Assembly: GCA_008933995.1 (NCBI GenBank) | Contig: WARS01000007.1 | Coordinates: 10,592,623-10,656,622 of the forward strand | Direction of reading: 5' to 3' | DNA: 64,000 bases | From: Datnioides undecimradiatus | Lineage: Eukaryota; Chordata; Actinopteri; Lobotiformes; Datnioididae | Shown here: positions 31,582-42,946 of the stretch, in pieces | Position numbering within the stretch: position 1 is the first letter of the stretch | How the letters are laid out: every line of letters begins with the position of its first letter | Position numbers and translations under genes: made by a program | Notes under the pieces: generated by a model | The model's database searches: none | The model's input: only the letters and a program-made list of their open reading frames with translations | What the model was told of the DNA's origin: nothing

Positions 31582-34500
31582 TCACACAAATATTTTCTTT
31601 CAGTTCTATGAGGAGTATTATTCCTGTTATTGTGGGGGGCACACAGTTAGCAATGACAGTGCATAGGGAGGGAGGACAAAGAGGATACGTCATGTATTTC
31701 ATTTGCACAAGATTCGGGCTACAGTGTAATTCCCATATGCATTTCTCTTAGAGTCTACATTTAGAGTAAAAAAAGAAATAAAAACACAAGGCAATGAATT
31801 GTACGTCCCAGCATCAAAAAGACCTTCAAATAATTTCAACCTTGTTTGGTCATTGTGACAAGTTTCCACTCAGCTGCAGAACATGCTCAACTTCAGGGTG
31901 AAAAGGGAGAACTGGGTTTTAAAAGGCAGGAGGAACATGTGGCAGTAAGATAAAAAAAAAAAAAACAACAACAAAAAAACGTGAATTACTTCTAATGCAA
32001 AATGCATTTGATCATCAGCTTCTGAGTGGGCATGGCCAGGAAGGCACTTTGTGTCTTATGGTGTGTCTTCAGTCATTAGGCGCAGCCAGGATGCTATTCA
32101 CTATTTGAGCACTCGCACTTTGCAGAGTAACAGAGCCGGCGGGTCCAGCCACTGAATAAAAGCTTGCGCTCTTGCTGAACTTGTTGTGTGAGCTGTAAAT
32201 ATTCATGGACGTGTCACAATGGGGATGTTGAATAGCTGTGTGTCTGGCTGTGCTGAGATTGTGAATATGGCTGTGCATGTTAAACTAGTCCAACAGACTA
32301 CAAAGATAGCATGTCAGTCTCTGTAACTAATGTCACTGGGGTCCTCTGTGGCCATTCTGCAACTCTATTAGCGAGCCTTTTGCGGTTTTGCTTGGAAATT
32401 AAAACACGTTACCCATGGCACAGTTTTCAGAATAATGTGGATTTGATAAATAATTAAATTGTGGTTACGCTATTGTGCTTTTAATGTCAAGATGACACAG
32501 TATGCAATGCAATAATTACACAGTATGCAATGCAATCCAAAACACATTTTTACAAAACCTTATGACCTGTTATTAATATAGAAGGCTGGCCTCATGAAAC
32601 AGCAGCCTGTTGTAAATTAAATTGTGTGACTGTAATTAAACGATTGTACTGTAGGTTATTTATATATGCAACATGGTGTAACTTGGCCATTTATAATTCC
32701 AAATTTGGTTATTTGACTACTGGGTGCTTTGTTTACTGGCGTGCATGTGGATCCCACACATCCCAAAGAGGCCCAGTAAACAATTTCGCTCTGGACGGTT
32801 GAAGGTGATCCTGTGGCTTTTTGTTTCTAAATCACATTGCCAGGAATGGGCAAACATCTATCCTGTTCAGCGACTGATGCTAATTTCTTCTAGATTGTCA
32901 TATCATATGTCATCATATTTTTTTTTATTCTGATGAACAGACGTTCGAGCAAATATATCCTGTCCTGTTTACTATAATACAGCCCCAACCTGGCTGCAGA
33001 CTGGCTGTGAAATGAAAAAAATCAATTTTCAGATGCATCACGATTCTCTCTCAAAATATCATGATGCATAATAATCAGAATTTTTTTACTCAGTTCTTGA
33101 CAATATAATCTTTTATTACAGTTTTGTAAGAGCGGCTGAACAAACTGGTGTAACAAACATTGAGATTAACTGATAATTGCTATATTATAGCATCATAGCC
33201 GTCTGAATTGGAATTGAATCAACTCCTGTATCCGAGGATTCCTACCACTGGTTTCTGTGAAGTCTAAAGTGTCTACACAAAGGATCTGTGAAACCTGATC
33301 ATAACCATGATACTTGCATGGCTGTGGACATAAAGCACCACCTGCATCTGTGTAATATCATATCAGACTATAGAGCAGCAAAATAAACCCAGAATAGAGC
33401 ATAAAATCAGCACTATGGAGATCTGCCACCAGTCGTTTTCTGTTTTACTGTTAGACTGTTAGAACACCCCCCTTTTGATCAGCTGGTACAGACAGGAGCA
33501 ACATCTTCCTTCCACTTTCCCCGCTTGTTCTACTGTATCTGCGGTTATTTGTGCCTTTTGTTTCTGAGATGAAACGCTGCTCACGGCTGAGATGAATCCC
33601 CACGCTATCGTTCAAATCTTTGCACAAAATCCGACAACTGATCCCAACTTTTCAAGGAATTTACTCTGCTGACACCTCGTTCGCCACCTTTTATCCTTAA
33701 CAGATGGCAGAAACAAGAAGTTAAGGATAAAGTTTCTTTTTTATTGTAGGGATCCTCTCTTTTGTCAGTTTAAGAAAACTTTTGATACAAAGTTGGTTGA
33801 CGCTAAAAGCTACTGGCTTCCCCAAAGCCACGGCCGAGATGGATGAGTCCGTATTTAAGGGACAGGACCCAAGTTTTAGATTTTGTGAGTCTCTGTCTCA
33901 GCTACTGTCTAAAATATGAGGTCCCACTATGGGGAAAACACTGGGTCACCTCTTTGTCTCTTGTACAGCACAGATAGGAATTAGTAGAACAGCGACACAT
34001 TTGTCATTGTTTTGGCAGCGCACTCCACCACGCAGGATTTAAAATGAAACAGTAAGTGAGGTTAAACTGCTGACTTCAGCTTTAAGCGTGTTTTAGGGTC
34101 TTCACGTCCAAACTGAGTGAGCAGTGCAAAAATCGCGGTCATAGTCCCCCAACTGTAGTGTAGTGCATCAAGACATGGCTTTTACACTGATAAATCAACA
34201 GAAAGTGCTGATTTTAACAGACTTATTGTTAGTTGGTTTCAGTTTAACACTACACAATTCAACAGCAGAGGACACCGTAGTTCTCAGATGACCGAAAACT
34301 GAAAAAGGTCAACCTGATAAACTGGCAACTGTATGCGATTTGCTCACTTTTTGACTGTTTTCAGATTTTATTGTGATATCTGGCCGTTGCTTCCCTTTCT
34401 AACATGCCCCCCAAGCTCTTTAAACCAACACATTTGGAGAATGACAACAGTCAACTGTCAAATTAACGAAGATACAAAACAGCATCATTTTTGGATGCGA

Positions 34501-34713
34501 GTAATCTGATAATGAGTCTGATAGGATGCCCAAAGAGACTGCATGCAGGCCCACTATCAGTTGGAGGATTAGGGAGGCTTTTTGTTCCAGCGTCACTTAT
34601 TTTTGGGTACTTTTGTGAGCAGATGGTTGCATATTGTGAATTTTGTTTTTTTTTTAGCTTTAGCTCTGTTTGTAACCAGATGACCACATAGCTACATGCA
34701 TTTTTTTCCTACT

Positions 34714-34749
34714 ATTTGTCATGACAAATGTCTCATTGATGCAATGAGA
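34714..34749. repeat. Two adjacent perfect palindromes
   Basis: ATTTGTCATGACAAAT (34714-34729) is a perfect 16-bp palindrome. One base later, TCTCATTG-ATG-CAATGAGA (34731-34749) is a perfect 8-bp-arm inverted repeat with a 3-base loop. No surrounding transposon ends were recognised. Confidence 0.8.
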
Positions 34750-36510
34750 GATTTTTTCCCTTCATCACTGCATTTGGCATTTCACACAAACCATTGTGAG
34801 ATTAAGAGTTGAATTTTAACTCTTGTTGATTAACTTGCCCTTTGCAGCTGGTTGATGCAGTCAAAATGACAACCAACAATTGTGAAGGTCATTCGTAACC
34901 TTACTCCCTCTGTCTCTTTCTCGTCAGGTCTAAGTGTTATCATTAGAAATCTGTCTGACTGCAACTTCTCAAAAGCCAACTTAACTATGAATCCAAGCAA
35001 TTCATAATTGGGTCAGTAACCTTTTCAGCTCCACTCTGTTTGACTTAAATACCTCCTAGAGTACAGTTTTGTGCTTACTGGCTGGATGTGCATCAGCTAC
35101 CATTCAGCAACAAGTGTGTTTGGTAGCATTGGACTTATCATTTTGATTGCATAAAGCTTCTAAAGGCATTTTCTGACTAAATTACAGAATTTACCCACGG
35201 AAAAGAGGAAAAATCTGTTTAAATGTAGTTGACCAGCGGGGACAAGTGCCAAGATGAAATCTTTAATTAACAGCCTTTTCAAATGATGAATATTCCATAA
35301 TCGCTTATGCCAGCTCATCATCCACAGAGGACCGGGCTTACACAGGTACAAAGGAGCACTTCACGTCTTGTTTTTCTACCTTTGTGGACCGTTGTCATTG
35401 ACTATAAATCAGACAATGGCAGTATACAATACCATACTAACAACAGGGTTTGGGGCAGGGTTGGGCATGTAGTTGTAATGTTTGAGTTTGTATTACAACA
35501 CAAGTGTAGGAACATGAACAAGACAGAAGGAATGTATACTAAAAGGAATATCATAAACCTGCTGCAACAAATGCATAATAGCAAATAGCAGAGCAAAAAC
35601 ACAGAGTTACCAGTCCCAGTACCTCTGTTTTTCTTTCTGAAGTGTCTATTTTACTAAAATATTTTATTTCAACATCCTTCTTGCTGCGAGGGGGATATAG
35701 ATGAATGAAACGGAGATGAGTAAAAGGAAGAAAATGATTTGTTGTTCGTTTTTCTTTCTTAAATTCACCGGGCAGAATACTGTGATTTAACAAGAGATGT
35801 CCCTTTTTAGCATCTCTGAAAGCCTCTTTGACTCAGACGGTTATTCTGCCGCAGTTAAATATGCTAAATATGCCACCAAATATTCCTCCCTTGAGTGCAT
35901 AGATTATATTCATATTACTGAGCTGCTGGGTAATCTCCACATATATCTGTATCTCTCCTCTGCGTTCACAAGTCACAAACAAACCTAAATGAAAGCAGAG
36001 GTTCAGATAGACTGACGGTATACATAGTGTGTGACTGGTGAAGATATGCACATAATTAAGGGCTGAAACATAACTATTTTTCATGGCAATGGTTAAATTT
36101 TTGATATGAGCTGGCACAAAATGAGGTAAATTACATCAGCAAAGACAGCTCATTAGTCTCAGTGAATGATGAGAGCACTGCTTAGGGCTACAGCTTAAAA
36201 GACGGGCTCCGCTAAGTGATGTACAATATTGAAACCAAGTGAAAATAGTCCGTACTTAAGCCACTTGGTGGCTGGTGACATGGCTTAACAACAGGTATTT
36301 CACAGTGGTTACACTCGCTCAGCGGCACTGTACAAACAAATTTTGCAGGGCTCATTTATATTTCATTGCCAAGCTCACACGAGTTCATTTGCAGCTTATA
36401 TTTAGCACACTGCAGCTCGTGCTACTCGCATAGCTTCTGTCTAATATTGTTGTGATTTCTCTGACAGGTAGCAGACTGTGGATTTGTCAGAATTCATTGA
36501 AACTTTACAG

Positions 36511-36570
36511 TATATATATATATATATATATACATCTTAGGAAGACAAGCTAACACACACACACACACAC
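36511..36570. repeat. (TA)n and (AC)n microsatellites
   Basis: A TA array at 36511-36532 and an AC array at 36553-36570 are separated by about 20 bases of unique sequence. Confidence 0.9.
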
Positions 36571-36998
36571 CAATAAACTCCACGGTTTCTTCCCTTCCTT
36601 ACAGCTACAGCTCTTACCGATAAAAGTCCTAGCTACAACTTGTTATATTTGTTGATAAATTTGCAATTTCATTTATCTTTGGAAATTTTTCATCTAGTTT
36701 ACTTTGCGCCGATGGGTCGGCGGACTGGGAGGAAAAGAAAATGAACGACACAGCCCACTGTCACTGTCAAGAATGAAAGGGGAGCGGATTAAATGTAAAA
36801 GCAGGCTATAATAATCAACCCAAGGGCATCAATCAATTAACAAATGGAGGAATACAGGTGAATAGGAACTAAATATTCAAATTTATTCTAGACTATGATG
36901 CATGTACCGGGACTGTGACACGGTGGCTAGATGCAGACAATATTCACTTTCTAAAGGGTGCTACATAACAGAGACATTAGGTGGTGTCACTCAGATTT

Positions 36999-37022
36999 GT
37001 GTGTGTGTGTGTGTGTGTGTGT
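36999..37022. repeat. (GT)n microsatellite
   Basis: An uninterrupted GT array of 12 units, followed by GCATGTGCATGTGCAT. Confidence 0.9.
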
Positions 37023-38140
37023 GCATGTGCATGTGCATACCTGTCCTTTTGTCTCCAGCCAGCTCCTGTTCTCATTTTGTCTCATTCACCATTTATCTTT
37101 TCCATCTAGCATCTATTTTTTGTAAAGAGATACAAACATTAAGATATAAAGTGAGCAAAAAAAAAAAATACTGAGGAAAGAAAGGTGTGGGAGGGGCAGT
37201 GAAATATAAAAGAGATAATGCAGTGATTGGGGAGAGAGGGTAAAAGAGGACAGGAGCAAAAAGTGATTTGAGGGGTCAATATTTGAAGAGATATGCGCTG
37301 TAAAGCTGTGAAAAAATGACATCAAGGAAACAAATGGGAGGAAAAGGGGACAGCAAGAATGAGGACAGTTTAATTAGGAAGAGGAAGAGGGACTTAGGGA
37401 TGTGAGGAGGGGAAAAATGAAGGAATAGAGATAAGCAGGAGTGACTGAAAGAGGATACTAAGCGAGAATAGAGACAAGGAAGAAGGAAAAGGAGGTGGGA
37501 ACCCAGAATAAGAACAGAGGGCAACTAGGAAGGAGAGGAACAACTTCCAACCAGAATAACGAAGCAGCATTATATGGCAGCATGCTGATGTGTAGCTATA
37601 TAGCTTCAGCCGAGATCTGAATCTCGTTAGTGTTAGTGGGCCAGGTCTATCACCTAGACAGAAGGGCTTGGATACAGCCACCGCTTGGACATATGGCCAG
37701 CAGCATGATTCAGAAAGCTGCCAAAAAGAGGGATTACCTTCACAGTGATATGGGTAATCACAGAGGATTCTCTCAATACTGTCTCAACAGTACGGATGTA
37801 ACTGTAGCTTTGGCATTACAGCACAGGGAAATGTACATTGTGTCTGTAAACAATATTGCATTGTATAATGTGCCGTGGCTGTGTAATTAAATATTTTTTA
37901 TTATACTGCAGCACAATAAAGTTTGGTAATATAGAATAAACGGTGAGCTGCACAGGCTTTAACTCTGAGGAGAAGATCTGTGAAGAATTGTATTATATAA
38001 AGAAATAAACAAAAAAAGAGTAGCAGCATTCCACGTGGTAACAAGATTATGAGAGTTTAGTCAGATTTTAAATATATATATATAAAGGAAAGAAAAGAAA
38101 AGAATCTGTAGAATAACAGCTGCACTATATGGGAGCTGAG

Positions 38141-38440
38141 GTTAAAGCAATAGTTTGACATTTTGGTGTCTCAGCTGGTCGCCTGGCACAGTAGCAACAA
38201 GACTCTAGGAAGTTGCCGCACCTGGCCAAGAACCACCGTCCCACCATAACCCCGGTAAAACCACGACTCATCCTTTTTCTACCTTTTATTTTTGTATGTA
38301 TCAAACAAATAAAATGCAAAGTGTTAATTACCGAGCCTTGGAGGTTAACTTGGTAGATACTTATTTTTGTTTGCTTTGAACAAGAGCCAGACTAAATGTT
38401 GGCCCCTAATTCAGAAAGCTGTCACAGTAAGCTAAGTGGT
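38141..38440 (+). repeat. Common percomorph dispersed repeat (fragment)
   Basis: It begins GTTAAAGCAATAGTTTGACA. A central part has CAGTAGCAACAAGACTCTAG, GAAGTTGCCGCACCTGGCCA and ACCATAACCCCGGTAAAACC, and it continues with sequence complementary to a GCCTGGCTCT-type block. I recognise this order from a very abundant non-autonomous repeat of percomorph fishes. The copy is diverged and lacks the long palindromic second half, so it is a fragment. Superfamily not assigned. Confidence 0.5.
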
Positions 38441-40065
38441 GTTGTTCTTCTCATTAGACTTTTCCCACAGGAAAGCGAGTAAGCACATTTCCCAAAACGT
38501 CAAAACGTCAGTGGGCTCGTCTGAACCATTTACACTTCAGCGTAACTGTTATTCTTTTGTCCTGTCTGGATTTTGGCTAATTTGACCCATATCAACAATC
38601 TTTGAGAGTGTAAGAAGTGAAAGAACTCCAACACAAGGCCGTGCTGTGCTGCAATGCAGTTTGTTCACACAGTTAGGTCAAAGCTGCACCTAATCTATAA
38701 TCTTATACTAACAGTGTTTTAATCACTGCATATTGTGAAAGCATCCCTTCCTCTCCACCAAGACCTGCTCCTTTCTGCCTCTGATTAAATCCGACCCTCA
38801 CACTGTTTTAACCCTTAGCATCTCAGTGTTAAATTAACCCTATCCAAGCAACAAAAAGTAGCCAATTAGACTTCAGGGGATGCTGGCAGGAGATCTCGCA
38901 TTGCTCGTGGTGACAACTTAAGGAAAAAAAAAAAATCGACGGAACGCTACCTGCCCAGCACCAAACATCATGACCAGAACATTGAGCTCACATTTGGAAA
39001 CCAGATATTTTGGTGATGGTGGAGAGTAAAACTGAGCAAAAACCAACAACATAGTGGTAAAAGCAACTTAAAAAGATTCACTTATGAACACCAATGCACT
39101 GAAGCACTGAAGTTTTGCTTTGCATGCTGTGTAAAGACTGCATTCTTTCTTCATGAAGTTTTCTTTTGGACCTGGTTGAGGTCACCCAAAGCTGCTCTCT
39201 AGATCCGTGCTGCTTCAATGTCAAACTGCTGTCTTTTCTGGCCTCCACTTAATCCTCAGTGTGTGATATCATCAGGACCAGAAAAATCATTTTCTGAGTT
39301 GATGGGTTGTGGCTTGGGCAAAATGCAAACTATAGGGATTTGAGAAGGTTTTATACCAGTCAATAGTTCCAGCTCTGCTCCACCATGATTTAGGGTTAGT
39401 GCGGTGGTTATTCTGGCTGGCTGTCATTTACTCCACCCACACCTTTCAATTTCAAGACTGTTAATTGTACATAGAATGTTTCATACGCCACCTTAAGTGT
39501 TTGTGTCTTTCCCAACAAAGCAAAAAGACACCTATAGCCTCAAACTTTACTCTAATATGATTTTTAATTGGTTACATAGTAAAAGATTTTCATGCAACAC
39601 TCACCTTGCCTTTTAATGAAAATGAATCCAGCTTTGTGGAATAGCTACATCCATAGATTGGACTGCTACAGTTTCTTGATTACAGAGAATGGAAATGGCC
39701 ACTTTCCAATAAAGATCTTTATGTAACTGAGATGAAGATGTAGTCATTAAGTTTCTTTTTTGTGCCTTTCAAGTCTCTGGCACAAGAGCAGATGTTTTCA
39801 TGGTTCTAAGTTTAGATTCGGGGTTTATGAAAGGAGAATGAAGTGAATATTGTGACACACGCAGCAGTGGGAGAGTTATGGAGAGGAGGTGGCTTATTTA
39901 CAAACAGATGCTACTCCGTAATGACTGTGGTGGTCTTTGGCGGTCACATGTATGTGTGTGTGTGTGTGTGTCCGGCCTGCGGTTGTCTTGCTTTGCAGCC
40001 TACATACTGGAGTCAGCTGTCGCTGATTGCTAGGTTCAAAACCGTGGACCACACGAGATCAAATG

Positions 40066-40066
<1 letters not shown>

Positions 40067-40109
<43 letters not shown>
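40067..40109. repeat. (GT)n microsatellite, about 21 units
   Basis: An uninterrupted GT array; a shorter one lies 100 bases upstream at 39953-39970. Confidence 0.95.
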
Positions 40110-40112
<3 letters not shown>

Positions 40113-40809
40113 GTGGGTAATGTACATGCACTGTGCTCATCAGCCGCATACTTAAACAAGTGCAAACTGACAACTGCATCAGTTTGAACACCTACGAACC
40201 GAATAAAGACTTCACATCCATTATCTGAGCTGACTGCTGTTGACTATTGACATCTCAAACACCTTAAAGTTTAGGGCGTTCTCTCCAGAAAACCTCTAAG
40301 AGAATCAGTGGAGACAGGCAGCTGTTTTTTCTTTAGTGTTTCAACTGGTGTCAAAACTAGACTCTCTGTTATCAGCTCGTATTTTGGCTGGGCTTTGAAG
40401 GAGAAAAGAATGAATATGAGAGGAGAGAGCAAGAAAAAGAGGGGCAATTTTGTTTCACAAGCTATTTTCCCCAACTAATGAATTCTGACCTTTGAATGTT
40501 TACTTGTCCCTTTTTTCAGTAATATATATATATATATATATATATGAAAAAAAGAAAAATAATGGGTTTAAATTGAAACAGTTCCTTGTGTAAGGATTTA
40601 GAGTAAGTTGAGTTTTGGGTTCTTACTGGCAATATCATTAGTCAACGGCAGGCTTTTTTTCCTGCATAGATATCTCTTTCCTCCCTCTTTATCTCTCTCT
40701 TCCCTGTCTCTCCTCTTAATCTTTCATTTGCTCCCTGTTTCTAACAACCCCCCCCTTTCTGGGCTGGCCAGCAGATGGGATAAATTGTGATTTATCTATC
40801 TGGCAATGA

Positions 40810-40811
<2 letters not shown>

Positions 40812-40842
<31 letters not shown>
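40812..40842. repeat. A-run of 31 bases
   Basis: A pure adenine tract followed by TACACACATGC. No retroelement body is recognisable immediately upstream, so it is not clearly a poly(A) tail. Confidence 0.9.
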
Positions 40843-40846
<4 letters not shown>

Positions 40847-42592
40847 CACATGCTGCACACACTGCACACAAACCAGACTTAACCTTCGTTTAACGCTAAT
40901 TAATCGCCTCACCCAAAAAATAATAAATTCCCCTCGATGTCCTTGAAGTCAGCCAGTAGCACTTTCCCTTAATTTGCCATTTTAATTCATACTTAATGTG
41001 CCTAACTTAATGTAATGTCAGCCTACATTATGTGTTTTTCTTTTTGTTTCAGCAATGAAGACCCTGCGTAAGGGCTGCAATTAGCTGCAAATTTCTTTTT
41101 TTCCTCCAACAAAGCTTTGGTCTATGTTTAGATGTAGTTTCAACCTTTAATGAGAGGAGCACTAACACGTTACTTTTAGCTCCTCCTAATGATGAGTTCT
41201 GCTCCCAGGTGAAAAAACACACTCGTGCACACACATGCATCGTTGCCCTATAAGTAGACAAGTGATTTACTGTTAAGCTCAGTAGGTGGGACTGGTCCAA
41301 TCTTAATGGAATGACTCTTTTTCTGAACACCACAAAGAGGAGGCTGCATGTGCACCGCTTTATGCGTGGACCTTTTAACTTGGCTGCCGCACACATTGAC
41401 AGCCCACAAAGCTTTTAAACAGCCCACTCGAGTAAACACAACATCCACATTAAGTAATGCACATTCTGTTTGCATCTGTCATCATCTAGCGTCAGTTTTT
41501 GTAAGCATACTTACTTACTCGCTCCAGCCAGGTTGGCGTAAAATCTGACAGCGGGCTGAATTTAAAGGTCGATGTAGGCATGGGGTGTTTTTCAAAGGAC
41601 TTGCACACATGAAGTGAAGATTCCAGGCCTAACTTAAGAGTCTCTGATGTATCAGATGGAACACTAATTGGGTCAAGTGGTAGGCGAGGACGTCTCTTTG
41701 AACTTCCTCAGCGCTCCACTGGCTTCTGTACAACTCTTGTATCAAATGGGCATTACTTTTGTCAGTGTTACTGTTTAGTGGTAAGTATGCCTCTCTGTGA
41801 AACATCTGTTTGTGCGCTGAGATCAAACGCCACCCTGAGGAAGCAGTGATGGGTTGGAACAGTATGGCAATTGATCTGCACGCATACCATATCCAGTTGC
41901 GGATGATTGTTTGATCCCCACTCCACATCACTTGTTCCATTCCCAATGATGCGATCTTTTTTATATAAATTTGCAAAAAAAAAAAAAAAGAAGATCTCTT
42001 ACCTTGACTACACAAGGCATGGACGTGTCTTTGATTGCAGCCAGACAACTACACAACATCTAGACAACTCATGTGACACCAAAATGCATTTCAGAAGAAT
42101 CACAGAAGTGCTGTGGTCACATATTTTTTGTTTGTGATGGAAGCCATATGAAGCTGCACAGAGAGGATGAGCTAGGCGTGAAGTGAGAACAACATAGGAA
42201 CCCCACTTTTCGTCAAAGTAAACTGCACTGTATGGTTTCCCAATCATAAAAATAGGCAGAAAAGATCTTTCCAAGTATTTGACTCATGCTTCAGTATTCA
42301 ACTATTTAGGCGATGCCCAAATGACTTTTTCTTCATAAAGCAGGCGTATGTTCTGGACCACACAAACCTCTTCTGCAGGAGAGCTTTTGTGGCCTACAAC
42401 CAGGAAAGAAAAGCTCCTCTGGCATCCTTGGCCGACCCGACCCCTTGCAGACAGATACAGCAGGTGCAGGGGGTTGATGGTACATGTGTCCTGGTGAGAT
42501 TGTGAAGAGCATCTGAATGAGCTCAGGTCCTCCCCGGGGTGAACTTGAGCTCGCAGGTTATTCTGACTGAGGCATCCCCCTCATCTTTACAG

Positions 42593-42946
42593 ATGGAGGG
42601 GCCTGTGTCCTGTGCCAAAGTGCCAGAGCATGTTCAGACCCCTGTAGGCCATGAGTTCAGTTATAAAGGCAGTAGTGCCATACAGCCAATGACCAGAGAG
42701 ACAATGACAATGGGTGCTGAAGAGATAGCCAGTAAATCCAACTCAGTAAACATGTCAGATGACTCTGTTTATTCTAATGTACCATTATATCACCATGTGT
42801 TTTTTTCTTTTACTGGCATTTTTCTGCTTTTTGCCTCTTTCTCTGTCTTCTTTTGGTCATGTTTCAACTGCTCAAGTATTCAGAATAGGCCTGAAGCACA
42901 TAATGACTCCATATTCGCAGAGTATGACACACTCGCTGAACCGTAA
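42593..42946 (+). other. Candidate terminal exon: ORF with one hydrophobic segment
   Basis: The reading frame opens at ATG 42593, immediately after CCCCTCATCTTTACAG, a good splice-acceptor sequence, and runs 117 codons to a stop after EYDTLAEP. The N-terminal ~65 residues are polar. Then comes a hydrophobic stretch, HHVFFSFTGIFLLFASFSVF, continuing FWSCFNC. The tail contains SIFAEYDTL. Before the membrane-like segment there is DDSVYSNVPLY. The layout would suit a small single-pass membrane protein with a short cytoplasmic tail. I do not recognise a family, there is no signal peptide, and no upstream exon was identified, so chance is a serious alternative. Confidence 0.2.

Larger units (their letters stand above)
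29942..38140. other. Non-coding region with microsatellites
   Basis: No gene recognised on either strand. It contains (CA)n near 31168-31189 and at 31544-31578, a 22-base tandem duplication of ACACAGTATGCAATGCAAT (32496-32536), paired palindromes at 34714-34749, (TA)n at 36511-36532, (AC)n at 36553-36570, and (GT)n at 36999-37022. A purine-rich stretch at 37160-37520 gives spurious open frames on the minus strand. Confidence 0.5.

Noticed and set aside
37113-37681. Minus-strand frames of 70-95 codons
   Set aside because: Products of a purine-rich plus strand; low-complexity S/L/F peptides.
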